Of a stretch of 64,000 bases of DNA, positions 26,908 through 35,155 are shown piece by piece. The stretch is taken from contig JACCVY010000050.1 of NCBI GenBank assembly GCA_013697915.1, forward strand, positions 1 through 64,000. Reading direction: 5' to 3'. Position 1 is the first letter of the stretch, and each line of letters opens with the position of its first letter. Source of the stretch: Blastocatellia bacterium. GTDB taxonomy: Bacteria; Acidobacteriota; Blastocatellia; Pyrinomonadales; Pyrinomonadaceae. A model generated the notes under the pieces. It did no database searches. It was not told the DNA's origin and saw nothing but the letters and a program-made list of their open reading frames with translations. The position numbers were made by a program, and so were the translations under genes.

Positions 26908-27602
26908 ATTGCAGAACCGCGTTAATCCGCGGCAAAAAAATGCTTATAGAACTTAAATCGCGGACGCGCAAGATCATTCGCCTGCTCAAGCAGGCTTATC
27001 CGGACGCAAAGTGTTCGCTGAATCACTCGAGTGCTTTTGAGCTATTGATTGCGACGATCCTTTCGGCGCAATGCACGGACGCGCGCGTGAACATTGTCAC
27101 GCAGGATCTCTTTCGCAAATATCGCAAGCCGGAAGACTACCTGAAAGTTTCTGAAAAAGAACTCCAGCGAGATATTCGCACCACCGGTTTTTTTCGCAAC
27201 AAGACAAAGTCGATTCAGGGCACGGCAAAAGTTTTGACCGAACAATACGGCGGCAAGGTTCCGGAGACGATCGAGGAACTACTTGAGCTGCCGGGGGTGG
27301 CGCGGAAAACTGCGAACGTGGTGCTGGGTAATGCTTTTGGAATTAATTCAGGAGTGGTAGTCGATACGCACGTGACGCGGCTATCACATCGACTGGGCCT
27401 GTCCGCCGAGAAGACAGCGGAAAAGATTGAGAACGATTTGATTGGGCTGTTGCCAAAAAAGGATTGGGTCATCTTTTCTCATCTGCTCATCGCGCACGGC
27501 CGCGCGATCTGCAAAGCGCGCAATCCGTTGTGCGATCAGTGCGTCAGCGAAAAGCTTTGTCCCTCGTCTTACCTCAAGACCGGAGTTATTCCTGGTAGTT
27601 AA
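26904..27602 (+). CDS. nth: Endonuclease III
   Basis: This is a 232-residue base-excision repair DNA glycosylase/AP lyase that removes oxidised pyrimidines. The helix-hairpin-helix with catalytic lysine reads LELPGVARKTANVVLG (Lys135) and the catalytic Asp is Asp154 in VVVDTHVTRL. The [4Fe-4S] loop at the C-terminus is CKARNPLCDQCVSEKLC (C-x6-C-x2-C-x5-C), complete. The ATG at 26904 overlaps the preceding MFS stop. A second Met at 26940 (MLIELKSRTRK) gives the more usual N-terminus and cannot be excluded. No unusual residue is seen. Confidence 0.95.
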   Translation: MNCRTALIRGKKMLIELKSRTRKIIRLLKQAYPDAKCSLNHSSAFELLIATILSAQCTDARVNIVTQDLFRKYRKPEDYLKVSEKELQRDIRTTGFFRNKTKSIQGTAKVLTEQYGGKVPETIEELLELPGVARKTANVVLGNAFGINSGVVVDTHVTRLSHRLGLSAEKTAEKIENDLIGLLPKKDWVIFSHLLIAHGRAICKARNPLCDQCVSEKLCPSSYLKTGVIPGS

Positions 27603-27612
27603 ATGCGGGTTT

Positions 27613-27712
27613 CCTCTCTCTGTGCAACCTTTGTGTACTTTGTGTCTCTGTGGTAAGCGTGGCCAATCAAAGCTCACCAGAGAGACACGGAAAACACTGA
27701 GGACGCACAGAT
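27613..27712. repeat. Family F inverted repeat (CACAGAGGCACGGAG type)
   Basis: An imperfect inverted pair surrounds GGCCAATC: left arm CTTTGTGTCTCTGTGG, right arm CCAGAGAGACACGGAAAA. Single-arm copies of the same family occur at 48145 (inside a gene) and near 14955. The rest of 27603-27899 holds no gene. Confidence 0.7.
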
Positions 27713-27917
27713 ATTATTTCAAACCCAGGAACACCTTTCGCGCGGCCCTTCTGGCAGATAGCGGCAATCGCCGTTAGAATGAGCGCCGTTCCCTAATTCT
27801 GAATCGCCTCGGACCATTTCTGCCGCCACGCATGCCAGCCACGAACCGGTTGCAGCCAGCATCGCGAAGTCTCAACTTTTTCGGCCAAAACCGGCCGTTT
27901 TGTTGGGGGAACTGCGC

Positions 27918-28937
27918 GTGAGCTATCGTTTCCCCTGGTATCGGCTGGCCGACGAGCATCTGCTCGATCTGCGCATTTGCGACCTGGCCCTGAAGATCAA
28001 GGGCTCGTTTCTCGAGCCTCATATCAAGCGGCTATACAGTGAACTGAATGATCGCGGCATTCGCTTCAAGCCGCACGTTTGGTTGTCTGAAGAATGGTTT
28101 TCGCCAGACGGTGTTCCCGGCATCGCCATTCCCTTTTATCTGGCCCACCCGCGGCTGATGAAACTCGAGCGCAAACAGATGCTGGAAGTCGAAGGCGGAA
28201 CTGACACTGAATGCCTGAGGATTCTGCGGCACGAAGCCGGCCACGCGCTCGACACTGCCTTTCGGCTTCATTTCAAGGCGCGCTGGCGCGAACTATTCGG
28301 ATCGTTTGCGCAACGCTATCCCGATTTCTATAAGCCAAAGCCGAAGAGTCGAAACTACGTGTTGCACCTGCGCGCCTGGTATGCGCAAGCACACCCGGCT
28401 GAAGATTTTGCGGAGACATTCGCTGTTTGGCTACAACCGCGTTCACGCTGGCGCCGGCGTTATAAGGGTTGGCCGGCGTTAAGAAAACTTGAATACATCG
28501 ACGAAGCGATGACCGAACTCGCCGGCACCAAACCGCGCAATCGCGCGCGCACAAAAGTTGAACCGCTTTCCGAAATACGCATCACGCTGCGCGAGCATTA
28601 CCGGCGCAAGCGCAAGCGTTACGATTTTGATTGGCCCGCCGTTTACGATCGTGATTTGCGTCGCATTTTTTCCGATGATCCGCGGCATCGTGCCAAACCC
28701 ACCGCCGCCAGCTTTATCCGCAGCGTGCGTCGCGAAGTGCGTCAGATTGTCGCCGACGGTACGGGTGTCCACCAATACACCATCGATCACGTACTCGAAA
28801 ACATGATAGATCGTTGCAAAGATTTGAAGCTGCGCGTCGCCATACCGCCACGCGAAGCGCGCCGCCGCCTGATGATTGTCTTGACAGTTCAGGTAATGAA
28901 CGTGTTGCATTCGGGTTATCATCGCATCGCCGTATGA
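27918..28937 (+). CDS. Putative zinc-binding metallopeptidase-like protein (HExxH), coupled to an ATP-grasp gene
   Basis: The exact function of this 339-residue protein is unknown. It carries RILRHEAGHALDTAF, an HExxH zinc site (about residues 105-109), and a downstream helix with EDFAETFAVWLQPRSRW that can supply the third ligand, as in gluzincin-like putative peptidases. The C-terminal half is basic (HYRRKRKRYDFDWPAVYDRDLRRIF and VRREVRQIVAD). The GTG at 27918, six to seven bases after GGGGGA, is taken as the start; a TTG at 27900 is the alternative. Its TGA overlaps the ATG of the ATP-grasp ligase (28934-28937), so the two products are made together and probably act in one pathway. No signal peptide is present, so a cytoplasmic role is likely. 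Confidence 0.8.
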   Translation: MSYRFPWYRLADEHLLDLRICDLALKIKGSFLEPHIKRLYSELNDRGIRFKPHVWLSEEWFSPDGVPGIAIPFYLAHPRLMKLERKQMLEVEGGTDTECLRILRHEAGHALDTAFRLHFKARWRELFGSFAQRYPDFYKPKPKSRNYVLHLRAWYAQAHPAEDFAETFAVWLQPRSRWRRRYKGWPALRKLEYIDEAMTELAGTKPRNRARTKVEPLSEIRITLREHYRRKRKRYDFDWPAVYDRDLRRIFSDDPRHRAKPTAASFIRSVRREVRQIVADGTGVHQYTIDHVLENMIDRCKDLKLRVAIPPREARRRLMIVLTVQVMNVLHSGYHRIAV

Positions 28938-30001
28938 CTTCTAAACCCAAAAAGAAAAAAGAAATTTTCGAGCCGAAGAAGAAGCTGCGCATCATTGTCC
29001 TGGTCCATCAGGATCTGGTGCCGCCCGATTCACTCGACGGTCTGAGCGATAAAGAAAAGATCGAGATCAAAACCGAGTACGACGTAATCTCAACGCTGAA
29101 GAAGATGGGGCACGAGGTTTATCCGGTCGGTCTCTACAATCAGCTAAATGCGATTGGCGATGCGTTGCTCGAGCACAAGCCTCATATCGCTTTCAACCTG
29201 CTGGAAGAGTTTCATGGTTATCCGCTTTACGATCAGCATGTCGTCAGTTATCTCGAACTGATGAAGCAGGCCTACACCGGTTGCAACCCGCGCGGTTTGA
29301 CCCTGGCCCATGACAAGGCCCTCACCAAAATGATTCTGAGTTATCACCGCATACAAGTGCCGAATTTTGCGGTGTTTCCCATGAACCGTAAGGTCCGGCG
29401 GCCAAAGCGTTTGAAGTTTCCCTTGCTGGTAAAGTCGATTAGCGAGGAAGGCTCAGTTGGCATTGCGCAGGCTTCAATCGTTCATGATGACGAAAAGCTG
29501 AGCCAGCGCGTCGAGTTTATTCACCGGCAAAACAAAACCGCCGCCATCGCCGAGCAATACATAAAAGGGCGCGAGATTTACGTCGGAGTAATCGGGAACA
29601 CGAACATCCAGACATATTCGCCCTGGGAACTGGTGATGGAAAAACTGCCCGAGGGCTCGGAAAATATCGCCACGCTCAAGGTGAAGTGGGATCCGACCTA
29701 CCAGGAAAAAGTCGGCGTCAAAACACGCGCGGCGGAACTCACGCCCGAACAGCACAAAACGCTGGAACGCTTGTCCAAACGCATCTACCGTTACATGTTT
29801 CTCAGCGGTTATGCGCGGCTTGATTATCGTCTGACTGAAGAAGGCCAGTTCTATCTGCTCGAGGCCAATCCCAACCCACAGATAGCTGAAAATGAAGATT
29901 TCGCCGATTCCGCGGCGCACAGCGGACTACCTTACGATCAACTACTACAGAAGATTATGACGGTGGGAATGAACTACCAAGCCGCTAATCAAGGGAGCTG
30001 A
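28934..30001 (+). CDS. ATP-grasp ligase of the D-alanine-D-alanine ligase type
   Basis: The product is 355 residues with the ATP-grasp fold. An N-terminal Rossmann-like domain after a Lys-rich start (KLRIIVLVHQDLVPP; VGLYNQLNAIGDAL; HIAFNLLEEFHGYPLYDQHV) leads to the central domain LTLAHDKALTKMILSYHRIQVPNF with PLLVKSISEEGSVGIAQAS for ATP binding. The metal-binding end is ARLDYRLTEEGQFYLLEANPNPQIAENEDF. It should join a carboxylate to an amine through an acyl phosphate. It lacks close resemblance to housekeeping Ddl in the substrate loop and is translationally coupled to an HExxH protein, so a peptide-modifying or peptide-forming ligase is more likely than cell-wall Ddl. Confidence 0.85.
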   Translation: MTSKPKKKKEIFEPKKKLRIIVLVHQDLVPPDSLDGLSDKEKIEIKTEYDVISTLKKMGHEVYPVGLYNQLNAIGDALLEHKPHIAFNLLEEFHGYPLYDQHVVSYLELMKQAYTGCNPRGLTLAHDKALTKMILSYHRIQVPNFAVFPMNRKVRRPKRLKFPLLVKSISEEGSVGIAQASIVHDDEKLSQRVEFIHRQNKTAAIAEQYIKGREIYVGVIGNTNIQTYSPWELVMEKLPEGSENIATLKVKWDPTYQEKVGVKTRAAELTPEQHKTLERLSKRIYRYMFLSGYARLDYRLTEEGQFYLLEANPNPQIAENEDFADSAAHSGLPYDQLLQKIMTVGMNYQAANQGS

Positions 30002-30003
30002 AG

Positions 30004-30139
30004 TAAAAGCAAACTGGTAGTTTGCGGTGGTTGGCCTACCTTCTCGCTTGGGCGCCTGCGGAAGTCACCGCCGATTGATCCTCTTCTAAATTTATCAAAT
30101 AGAATTCCGACGACAACGCAAACTAACAGTTTGCTTTAG
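30004..30139. repeat. Family A paired palindrome
   Basis: The left half AAGCAAACTGGTAGTTTGCGG (to 30028) and the right half GCAAACTAACAGTTTGC (30119-30135) are both self-complementary and also pair with each other. The element begins three bases after the ATP-grasp stop codon. The following 240 bases to 30381 hold no recognisable gene or riboswitch. Confidence 0.85.
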
Positions 30140-30381
30140 AATCAGGCAGGAGCTTGTCCCAATGACGCTCGCACTCACTTTATTATTCGCCATTAATCTC
30201 CGTCGCATGCTGCATCGCGCTACCTAATAAGGTTTCACATTGACTGATTGTGTTTTTGCGATCAGACATTTCTAACCTAATCATTCGCACATCGGCTCAT
30301 AGCCAAAGTATTCTGATGACCTCTTTTGGGTCGCAGTGTTACGCGCGTTTGTGATTCGTCACGAAACAGTCACATTGCCGC

Positions 30382-30410
30382 TTGTTCAATAGTTTTTGGC
30401 CCCTTACTAT
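30382..30410 (+). promoter_or_regulatory. Candidate sigma-70 promoter for the NlpC/P60 gene
   Basis: TTGTTC (30382-30387) and TACTAT (30405-30410) are separated by 17 bases. This gives a leader of about 60 bases before the TTG start at 30480. Confidence 0.45.
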
Positions 30411-30479
30411 GCTTTTGCCCTCCCGAAGACTTCTCACCAGAGTAGTTGCGGCAATAATATTTTAAGGAGAAGTTCCCCT

Positions 30480-31085
30480 TTGTTCTCTAAAAGACTGTTC
30501 CCCTATGCGCTAGCGGCCTGCTTTTCGCTCGGCATGATTGCCCAAACCGCTTTCGCACAAAATGCGGATATGAGTCTGCATCAACTGGCCCAAGCAAACG
30601 ATATCTCAACTCTTCCGGTTGCCGACGACGACCCAATCATTATTTCCCTGGCGTCGGCTGAAGATATCAAGTCAGTGACGCTCGTAACGGCGCCCACAGG
30701 AAATCGCTTCCAGCTATTGATGACCGCCGCGATTGATCAGCGGCTTGGTTCTCCCTATGTGTGGGGAGCCACCGGCCCGTCCGCCTTTGATTGTTCCGGT
30801 TTCGTCTGGAGCATCTTTCAATCGGCCGGTATTGATTTCGAGCGCGGCAGTGCCAGAACCTTATGGAGTCGCTTCGCTGCACCGGCGCCTGGGGAACAAT
30901 ACAAATTCGGCACGCTCGTGTTCTTTAGCAACCTCGCGCACGTCGGTGTGGTCGCAGACGAACATGGCTTCTATCACGCATCGCGCCACCACGGTGTCGT
31001 TTATTCGCCTTTCAATGATTACTGGCTCGCGCGCATCGACGGATTCCGTCAGGTTCCTCTGCCGGTCAAAACCACTACGGACTAG
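30480..31085 (+). CDS. Secreted NlpC/P60 peptidoglycan endopeptidase
   Basis: This 201-residue cell-wall hydrolase should cut D-Glu-(m)DAP bonds in stem peptides. The NlpC/P60 domain spans about residues 80-195: GSPYVWGATGPSAFDCSGFVW with catalytic Cys105, LAHVGVVAD with His154, and HASRHHGVV with His166 as third residue. The signal peptide is LFPYALAACFSLGMIAQTAFAQ. The TTG at 30480, nine bases after AAGGAGA, is the best start; the ORF opens upstream at 30396 but without a ribosome site. A candidate promoter precedes it and a strong terminator follows, so it is a single-gene unit. Confidence 0.9.
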   Translation: MFSKRLFPYALAACFSLGMIAQTAFAQNADMSLHQLAQANDISTLPVADDDPIIISLASAEDIKSVTLVTAPTGNRFQLLMTAAIDQRLGSPYVWGATGPSAFDCSGFVWSIFQSAGIDFERGSARTLWSRFAAPAPGEQYKFGTLVFFSNLAHVGVVADEHGFYHASRHHGVVYSPFNDYWLARIDGFRQVPLPVKTTTD

Positions 31086-31106
31086 TAAACTGGTTCCTGT
31101 AAACGA

Positions 31107-31146
31107 AAACGCCGGCGGCCCTAATCGGGTGCCGGCGTTTCTGTTT
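31107..31146 (+). terminator. Intrinsic terminator after the NlpC/P60 gene
   Basis: AAACGCCGGC pairs with GCCGGCGTTT around the loop GGCCCTAATCGGGT and is followed by TTCTGTTT. It may serve both strands, as the next gene is convergent. Confidence 0.75.
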
Positions 31147-31166
31147 AGTAATCAGACTTCGCTAAC

Positions 31167-31388
31167 TCACTTTTCGGTGAATGGGACAAAGCCTGCCCGG
31201 TGCTCATCCTCGCGGGCTTCCCAGACGACCACAATCTTATTTATTGCTACGAAACAGATCTTGCCGTCGTTATCCTTGAGATGAAGCACGCCATCTTCAA
31301 CTTTTAATGCCTCACCACGCAGACTGGACGCTCCGCCGCAGTAGACATCCAGCTTCTTTCCGATAAAACCAGCTAAGAAATGTTCCAC
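31167..31388 (-). CDS. Small LSm-like/MM0924-type protein (73 aa)
   Basis: This is a compact beta-strand protein: FIGKKLDVYCGGASSLRGEALKVEDGVLHLKDNDGKICFVAINKIVVVWEARED. The strand pattern and the GxxLxxxxDxxxxxVxxxxIxxV order resemble an Sm-like barrel. I recognise it as similar to the small conserved 'MM0924' family of archaea and bacteria, whose role is unknown. No signal peptide and no catalytic residues are seen. The lone cysteine pair (Cys17 and Cys45) is not in a metal motif. A family A repeat lies just upstream, between it and the YkgJ-type gene. Confidence 0.7.
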   Translation of the reverse strand: MEHFLAGFIGKKLDVYCGGASSLRGEALKVEDGVLHLKDNDGKICFVAINKIVVVWEAREDEHRAGFVPFTEK

Positions 31389-31411
31389 GTCTTCCTTCCT
31401 TACTTCTTCTC

Positions 31412-31518
31412 GTAAAGCAAACTGTTAGTTTGCGGTGGATGGTAAACGTAAACGTGGGTTGCTAAACGCTAGCAACGTCATCTGCAGCGAACGACCGCAA
31501 ACTAACAGTTTGCTCTAC
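31412..31518. repeat. Family A paired palindrome
   Basis: GTAAAGCAAACTGTTAGTTT and GCGGTGG (31412-31438) face GACCGCAAACTAACAG and TTTGCTCTAC (31493-31518). The spacer includes GTAAACGTAAACG. It sits between two minus-strand genes. Confidence 0.9.
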
Positions 31519-31538
31519 GCCGCGTTTGCAGCGGCGCG

Positions 31539-31955
31539 CTATTTCCCTTTTCCGTTCCTAAAAGTAATTTTCACGAGCGGCAGCACATCAGGATCGTCCT
31601 GCTGCGTGCGTTCAAACTTTATTAGATCGTAGTAAGCGCAACGCACCGTCGTCGGAAACTCGCGGCAGGTGCCGGGGCGCGCCTGATAAATCGTGCACTT
31701 GCGCGTCTCTTGATCCAGAAACATGCAAGCCTGGCCAAACATCTTATCGGCACGGCGGCGAAGTATTCTCTCTTTGCCCCACGTTTTGGTGAAACGCGCA
31801 GTCGCGACTTCGGGAGTAACTCCAAAGTGCGCCGCCAATCGTCGCACGTCTCGCGGTATTACCTGTACGCGATCATAGATCGAGCAGCAGTAGGCGATGC
31901 ATTTATCGCAATCGTAATATTTTGGTTTCTGGCCGGTAACTGGTCTCAGACCCAT
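31539..31955 (-). CDS. YkgJ-family cysteine-cluster protein
   Basis: This 138-residue protein contains the zinc- or iron-chelating cysteine cluster of the YkgJ/FliB-like family: DCDKCIAYCCSIYDRV at the N-terminus, then QACMFLDQETRKCTIYQARPGTCREFP and a final Cys in TVRCAYYDL. In the family these cysteines bind a metal or an Fe-S cluster; no activity is established. The helix VIPRDVRRLAAHFGVTPEVATARF between the clusters is also typical. It is preceded by the deoxyhypusine-synthase-like gene on the same strand with a 73-bp gap. Confidence 0.85.
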   Translation of the reverse strand: MGLRPVTGQKPKYYDCDKCIAYCCSIYDRVQVIPRDVRRLAAHFGVTPEVATARFTKTWGKERILRRRADKMFGQACMFLDQETRKCTIYQARPGTCREFPTTVRCAYYDLIKFERTQQDDPDVLPLVKITFRNGKGK

Positions 31956-32028
31956 GTTCGCTATTGCCCCTATCTCTTAATCGAATTGTTGCGGCGTGCC
32001 TAATACCGCCTTTGCTCGCCACCCTAAC

Positions 32029-33162
32029 TTAACGGCGTTTTGATTTCTTATATTCGGAGAGCAGTAAATCCATAAACTCCTGACGACGTTCGTAGAGTCG
32101 CCTTGGCTCGCGCGCCTCGTGCGTTGCTAAAGCATAAGCCGTAATGATCGGAAGCGCTATCGTGGAATCGACATAACAAACAACAGCATCCGGCAAACGA
32201 TCGGGATCGACCTTGCCCCACGAGACGGCCTCACCCGGCGTAGCTCCGGAAAGTCCACCGGTATCCGGGCGCGCGTCGGTGACTTGCAGAAAATAATCAT
32301 GGCCACGTTCGTCGATGCCCAGCACCTCCTGAATCTGCGGCTCAGTTTGCAGTAGAAAATTCTTTGGCGAACCTCCGCCCAGAATAAAAACTGCCGACTC
32401 ACCTTTCTTCTGCTTGCCGCGACCAGTTTTCTTTCCGGCATTCCGTTTTGCTGACAACACGATTGCCGCAGTCTCGTTCACGTCGAGCGACGGATCGAAC
32501 GCCAGTTTGTTTCCCTGCAGGGCCTTGGCCGCGACGTTCATGCCAATCGAAGAATCACCCGGCGAGGACGTATAAATCGGCACTGCATATTGATACGCGA
32601 CGCCAAGCAGCGATTTATCTTTCAGCCCCAGCTTTCGCTCGCGCTTGTGCACATAACGGCCGGCCAGGTAATGAAATTCCGCGGTAGACATTGTTTTCTG
32701 AAACTCTTTGCCGGTGATCATCTGACGAAAAAAGGCGTCAGTGTCCAGCAGGACCGAGTAATCAAAAAAGATGTCATAGATGCGCACCACCTCCTCAGCG
32801 CGCAGCACGATGTCGGAGATTTGCGCATTACCTTGATGCATCGCCAGGCCAATGCCGAAATGAGTATCGTGATAAAGATTGGCGCCGGTCGAAATTATCC
32901 AATCGATAAAACCGGCTTTGATCAGCGGAATTAGCGCCGACGTTCCCAGTCCCGCGGGTGTCAAGGCGCCGGTGATCGAAAGTCCGACCGTAACCTCCGG
33001 CTCCAGCATTTTTTTTGTGAACAACTGGCATGCTTCCCGCAGGCGCGCGGCGTTGTACGCCAGAAACGATTCATCAACCAGTTGGTTGATGGTGGTTCGC
33101 TTCGTTATCGGCGCCGGATCGATTTTTCTTCCCGCGAGAAACTTGCTTTTCTTCTTAGGCAT
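32029..33162 (-). CDS. Deoxyhypusine synthase-like protein
   Basis: This 377-residue member of the deoxyhypusine synthase superfamily uses NAD and spermidine-like donors. In bacteria, which lack eIF5A, relatives are thought to make homospermidine or to act on unknown acceptors. NAD-binding and active-site features are visible: [63 protein letters not shown] (Lys at the catalytic-lysine position), [25 protein letters not shown] and [17 protein letters not shown]. The start MPKKKSKFL at 33162 overlaps the corC gene by eight bases, so it is the fourth gene of the phoH-ybeY-corC unit. An insert rich in Lys/Gly ([17 protein letters not shown]) precedes the catalytic loop. Confidence 0.9.
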   Translation of the reverse strand: MPKKKSKFLAGRKIDPAPITKRTTINQLVDESFLAYNAARLREACQLFTKKMLEPEVTVGLSITGALTPAGLGTSALIPLIKAGFIDWIISTGANLYHDTHFGIGLAMHQGNAQISDIVLRAEEVVRIYDIFFDYSVLLDTDAFFRQMITGKEFQKTMSTAEFHYLAGRYVHKRERKLGLKDKSLLGVAYQYAVPIYTSSPGDSSIGMNVAAKALQGNKLAFDPSLDVNETAAIVLSAKRNAGKKTGRGKQKKGESAVFILGGGSPKNFLLQTEPQIQEVLGIDERGHDYFLQVTDARPDTGGLSGATPGEAVSWGKVDPDRLPDAVVCYVDSTIALPIITAYALATHEAREPRRLYERRQEFMDLLLSEYKKSKRR

Positions 33163-34462
33163 TTGTCCCTTGTGCTTCCCCCTCATCTTTATCCGCGGAC
33201 CGTTTCACCAGCAGCCGGCCTATGCGTCGCTCATCGGCTTCCAAGACCTCGACCTCCAATCCGCGAAAGGTCAGTTTTTGGCCCGTCTGCGGGACTTTTC
33301 CTGAATGATTGATCACCAGCCCCGCTATCGTTGTGAAGTCGTCGGCCGCGATCTCCATGTCGAACAGCCGCTCAATCTTTCCAATTTGAGTTGAGCCCAA
33401 CACTTCATAACAGCCAGGTTGCGGTTCGACAATATCTTGCAATTCTTCGCGTCCAATATCTTCATCTTCAATTTCACCGACAATCTCTTCGAGTATGTCT
33501 TCGACCGTCACCAGCCCGCATACGCCGCCATATTCGTCGATGACCATCGAAAGTTGCACGTGGGCTTTCTGCATTTCTTCAAGCAGTTCGGCGACCGGCT
33601 TAGTCTCGGGCACAAAATAAACCTCACGCTTGAGCGACGAGATGCTTCCATCTTCATCGCCGTCGGCCCAGCGCTGCAACAGATCGCGGACGTAGATGAT
33701 GCCTTCGACGTTGTCGATCTGGTCGCGATAGATGGGCAGACGCGAATATTTCGATTCAAGCATCACGTCACGGGCCTCCCGGACCGTTGCCGAAGCCGGC
33801 ACCGCGACAATGTCGGGTCGCGGCGTCATGACTTCGCTGACGCGCGTGTCGCCAAACTCGATTATCGAATGGATAAGTTCGCCTTCTTCTTCTTCCAGAA
33901 TGCCTTCAGCCTCGCCCACGTCGATCAAGGCCTGGATATCGTCAGTCGCGTCCTCATCTTCGTCTTCGTCATCGGTGGCTAGTTCCTGTTCCTTGGTTCG
34001 CGAGCGGTCAAACAGCTTATGGAAAGGATCGGCGGCAAATGCCATCAGCGGCAGGAAGGGACGAATCACGGGCAGCAGGAATAGCAAGGTGCTCTCGGGG
34101 TCGCGCGTCGAAATAAACAGCGGGATTAGCTGGCGGAAGATGCCGGCCAGGATTAGACCGGCAAGCAGCCCGACTAAAACAAAGCGCGGGTCGTCGAACA
34201 AACTCAACGAAATCGAGGTGACAACGACAGCTACAATTACCAGCAGGATCTGGATACTTGCCGAGATGGCAAAGCTGAAGCGCGGACGATTTTCGAGGAC
34301 TTGTTTGAGAAACGCTGCCGAACGATCGTTAGCGCGTTCTTCGGCTTCAGTGATCAACCGGCGCAGGCCGACGTCGCTCAACTGGCCAAAGGCCATGTCT
34401 ACGGTCGCAAGCGTACACAGCAGGAACAAGAGCAGCGACGCTAGTATGATCTCAATCTGCAT
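33155..34462 (-). CDS. CorC/HlyC-type CBS-domain membrane protein (CNNM family)
   Basis: The 435-residue protein has four N-terminal membrane segments ([25 protein letters not shown] onward), an acidic linker ([14 protein letters not shown]), a CBS pair with [27 protein letters not shown] and [24 protein letters not shown], and a C-terminal CorC/HlyC domain. Members are linked to magnesium or cobalt efflux. The DUF21 region is shorter and less conserved than in classical members, so transport is not certain. The ATG at 34462 is used; the frame reads back to 34510 through repeat sequence. Order ybeY-corC is conserved in many bacteria. Confidence 0.88.
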   Translation of the reverse strand: MQIEIILASLLLFLLCTLATVDMAFGQLSDVGLRRLITEAEERANDRSAAFLKQVLENRPRFSFAISASIQILLVIVAVVVTSISLSLFDDPRFVLVGLLAGLILAGIFRQLIPLFISTRDPESTLLFLLPVIRPFLPLMAFAADPFHKLFDRSRTKEQELATDDEDEDEDATDDIQALIDVGEAEGILEEEEGELIHSIIEFGDTRVSEVMTPRPDIVAVPASATVREARDVMLESKYSRLPIYRDQIDNVEGIIYVRDLLQRWADGDEDGSISSLKREVYFVPETKPVAELLEEMQKAHVQLSMVIDEYGGVCGLVTVEDILEEIVGEIEDEDIGREELQDIVEPQPGCYEVLGSTQIGKIERLFDMEIAADDFTTIAGLVINHSGKVPQTGQKLTFRGLEVEVLEADERRIGRLLVKRSADKDEGEAQGTNA

Positions 34463-34469
34463 TGGAACT

Positions 34470-34566
34470 AGTGAATAGTAAATAGTAAATGGTGAATAGC
34501 ACAACCACATGACCGCGGCTGTGGCTTGAATTCCGATCTATTTACTATTTACGATTTACTATTTAC
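34470..34566. repeat. Inverted AATAGTA tract (family E)
   Basis: GTGAATAGTAAATAGTAAAT at 34471 faces CTATTTACTATTTACGATTT near 34538. The right arm reaches the ybeY stop codon. The spacer holds no gene. Confidence 0.75.
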
Positions 34567-34994
34567 CCGCTTATTCCCAGCTTGCGACGAAGCCGCAGCT
34601 CCAGCCGGTTCATCTCACCTTTGTCAGTGGCGTGATCATAACCGCAGAGGTGCAATAAACCATGAAGAATAAGCTGCGCAACTTCGTCTTCGAAAGTCAG
34701 TCCATTCTCCTTTGCCTGGCGCGCCGCCTGCTCAACTGAGATCACGACGTCACCTAAGTTTAGTCCTTCGGATTTTTCAAACGCATCCTGGGCCGCCGGA
34801 AACGAGAGCACGTCGGTAGTTCCTCGCTTGCCGCGCCAACGATTATTCAGTTCGGCCATCGCGCGATCCGAAACAAATACCATCGTCGCGTTCGCGTTCT
34901 TAACCGGTAGAATTTTTAAAGCCTTCGCCGCAAATGTTTCCCACCTTGCGGCAGCGATAGGAAATTTGCGCTGGCGATTGACGATTTCGATCAT
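34563..34994 (-). CDS. ybeY: Endoribonuclease YbeY (rRNA maturation factor)
   Basis: The 143-residue single-strand RNase processes the 3' end of 16S rRNA and takes part in ribosome quality control. The zinc-binding motif H-x3-H-x5-H is HGLLHLCGYDH, preceded by the conserved GTTDVLSFP and LGDVVIS. The ATG at 34994 (MIEIVNRQRKFP) is the family start; the frame opens 24 codons upstream within a family B repeat. It lies between phoH and corC, the usual order. Confidence 0.93.
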   Translation of the reverse strand: MIEIVNRQRKFPIAAARWETFAAKALKILPVKNANATMVFVSDRAMAELNNRWRGKRGTTDVLSFPAAQDAFEKSEGLNLGDVVISVEQAARQAKENGLTFEDEVAQLILHGLLHLCGYDHATDKGEMNRLELRLRRKLGISG

Positions 34995-35015
34995 TAAGAA
35001 GGCTTTTTCGGCTTC

Positions 35016-35144
35016 GCCGCCGGCCGTGCGGAAAGGCTCAGCCTTTCCGTAACGGGGTGCCCGCATTGGGCTACGCCCTTAAGCGGCATAGCCGCAAGCA
35101 ATAGCGAGGTCGCCGCACGGAAGGCGGCAAAGCCGCAGGCCGGC
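35016..35144. repeat. Family B nested-hairpin element between phoH and ybeY
   Basis: Hairpins are GGAAAGGCTCAGCCTTTCC (35030-35048), GCGGCATAGCCGC (35083-35095) and GGCGGCAAAGCCGC (35123-35136). Outer GCCGGCCGTGCGG pairs loosely with GCCGCACGG and CCGGC. It overlaps the non-native 5' extension of the ybeY frame. Confidence 0.8.
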
Positions 35145-35155
35145 AATCCTCCGAA

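Noticed and set aside
30140-30381. c-di-AMP (ydaO) riboswitch before the NlpC/P60 gene
   Set aside because: Such switches often precede wall hydrolases, but the conserved ydaO sequence blocks are not present.
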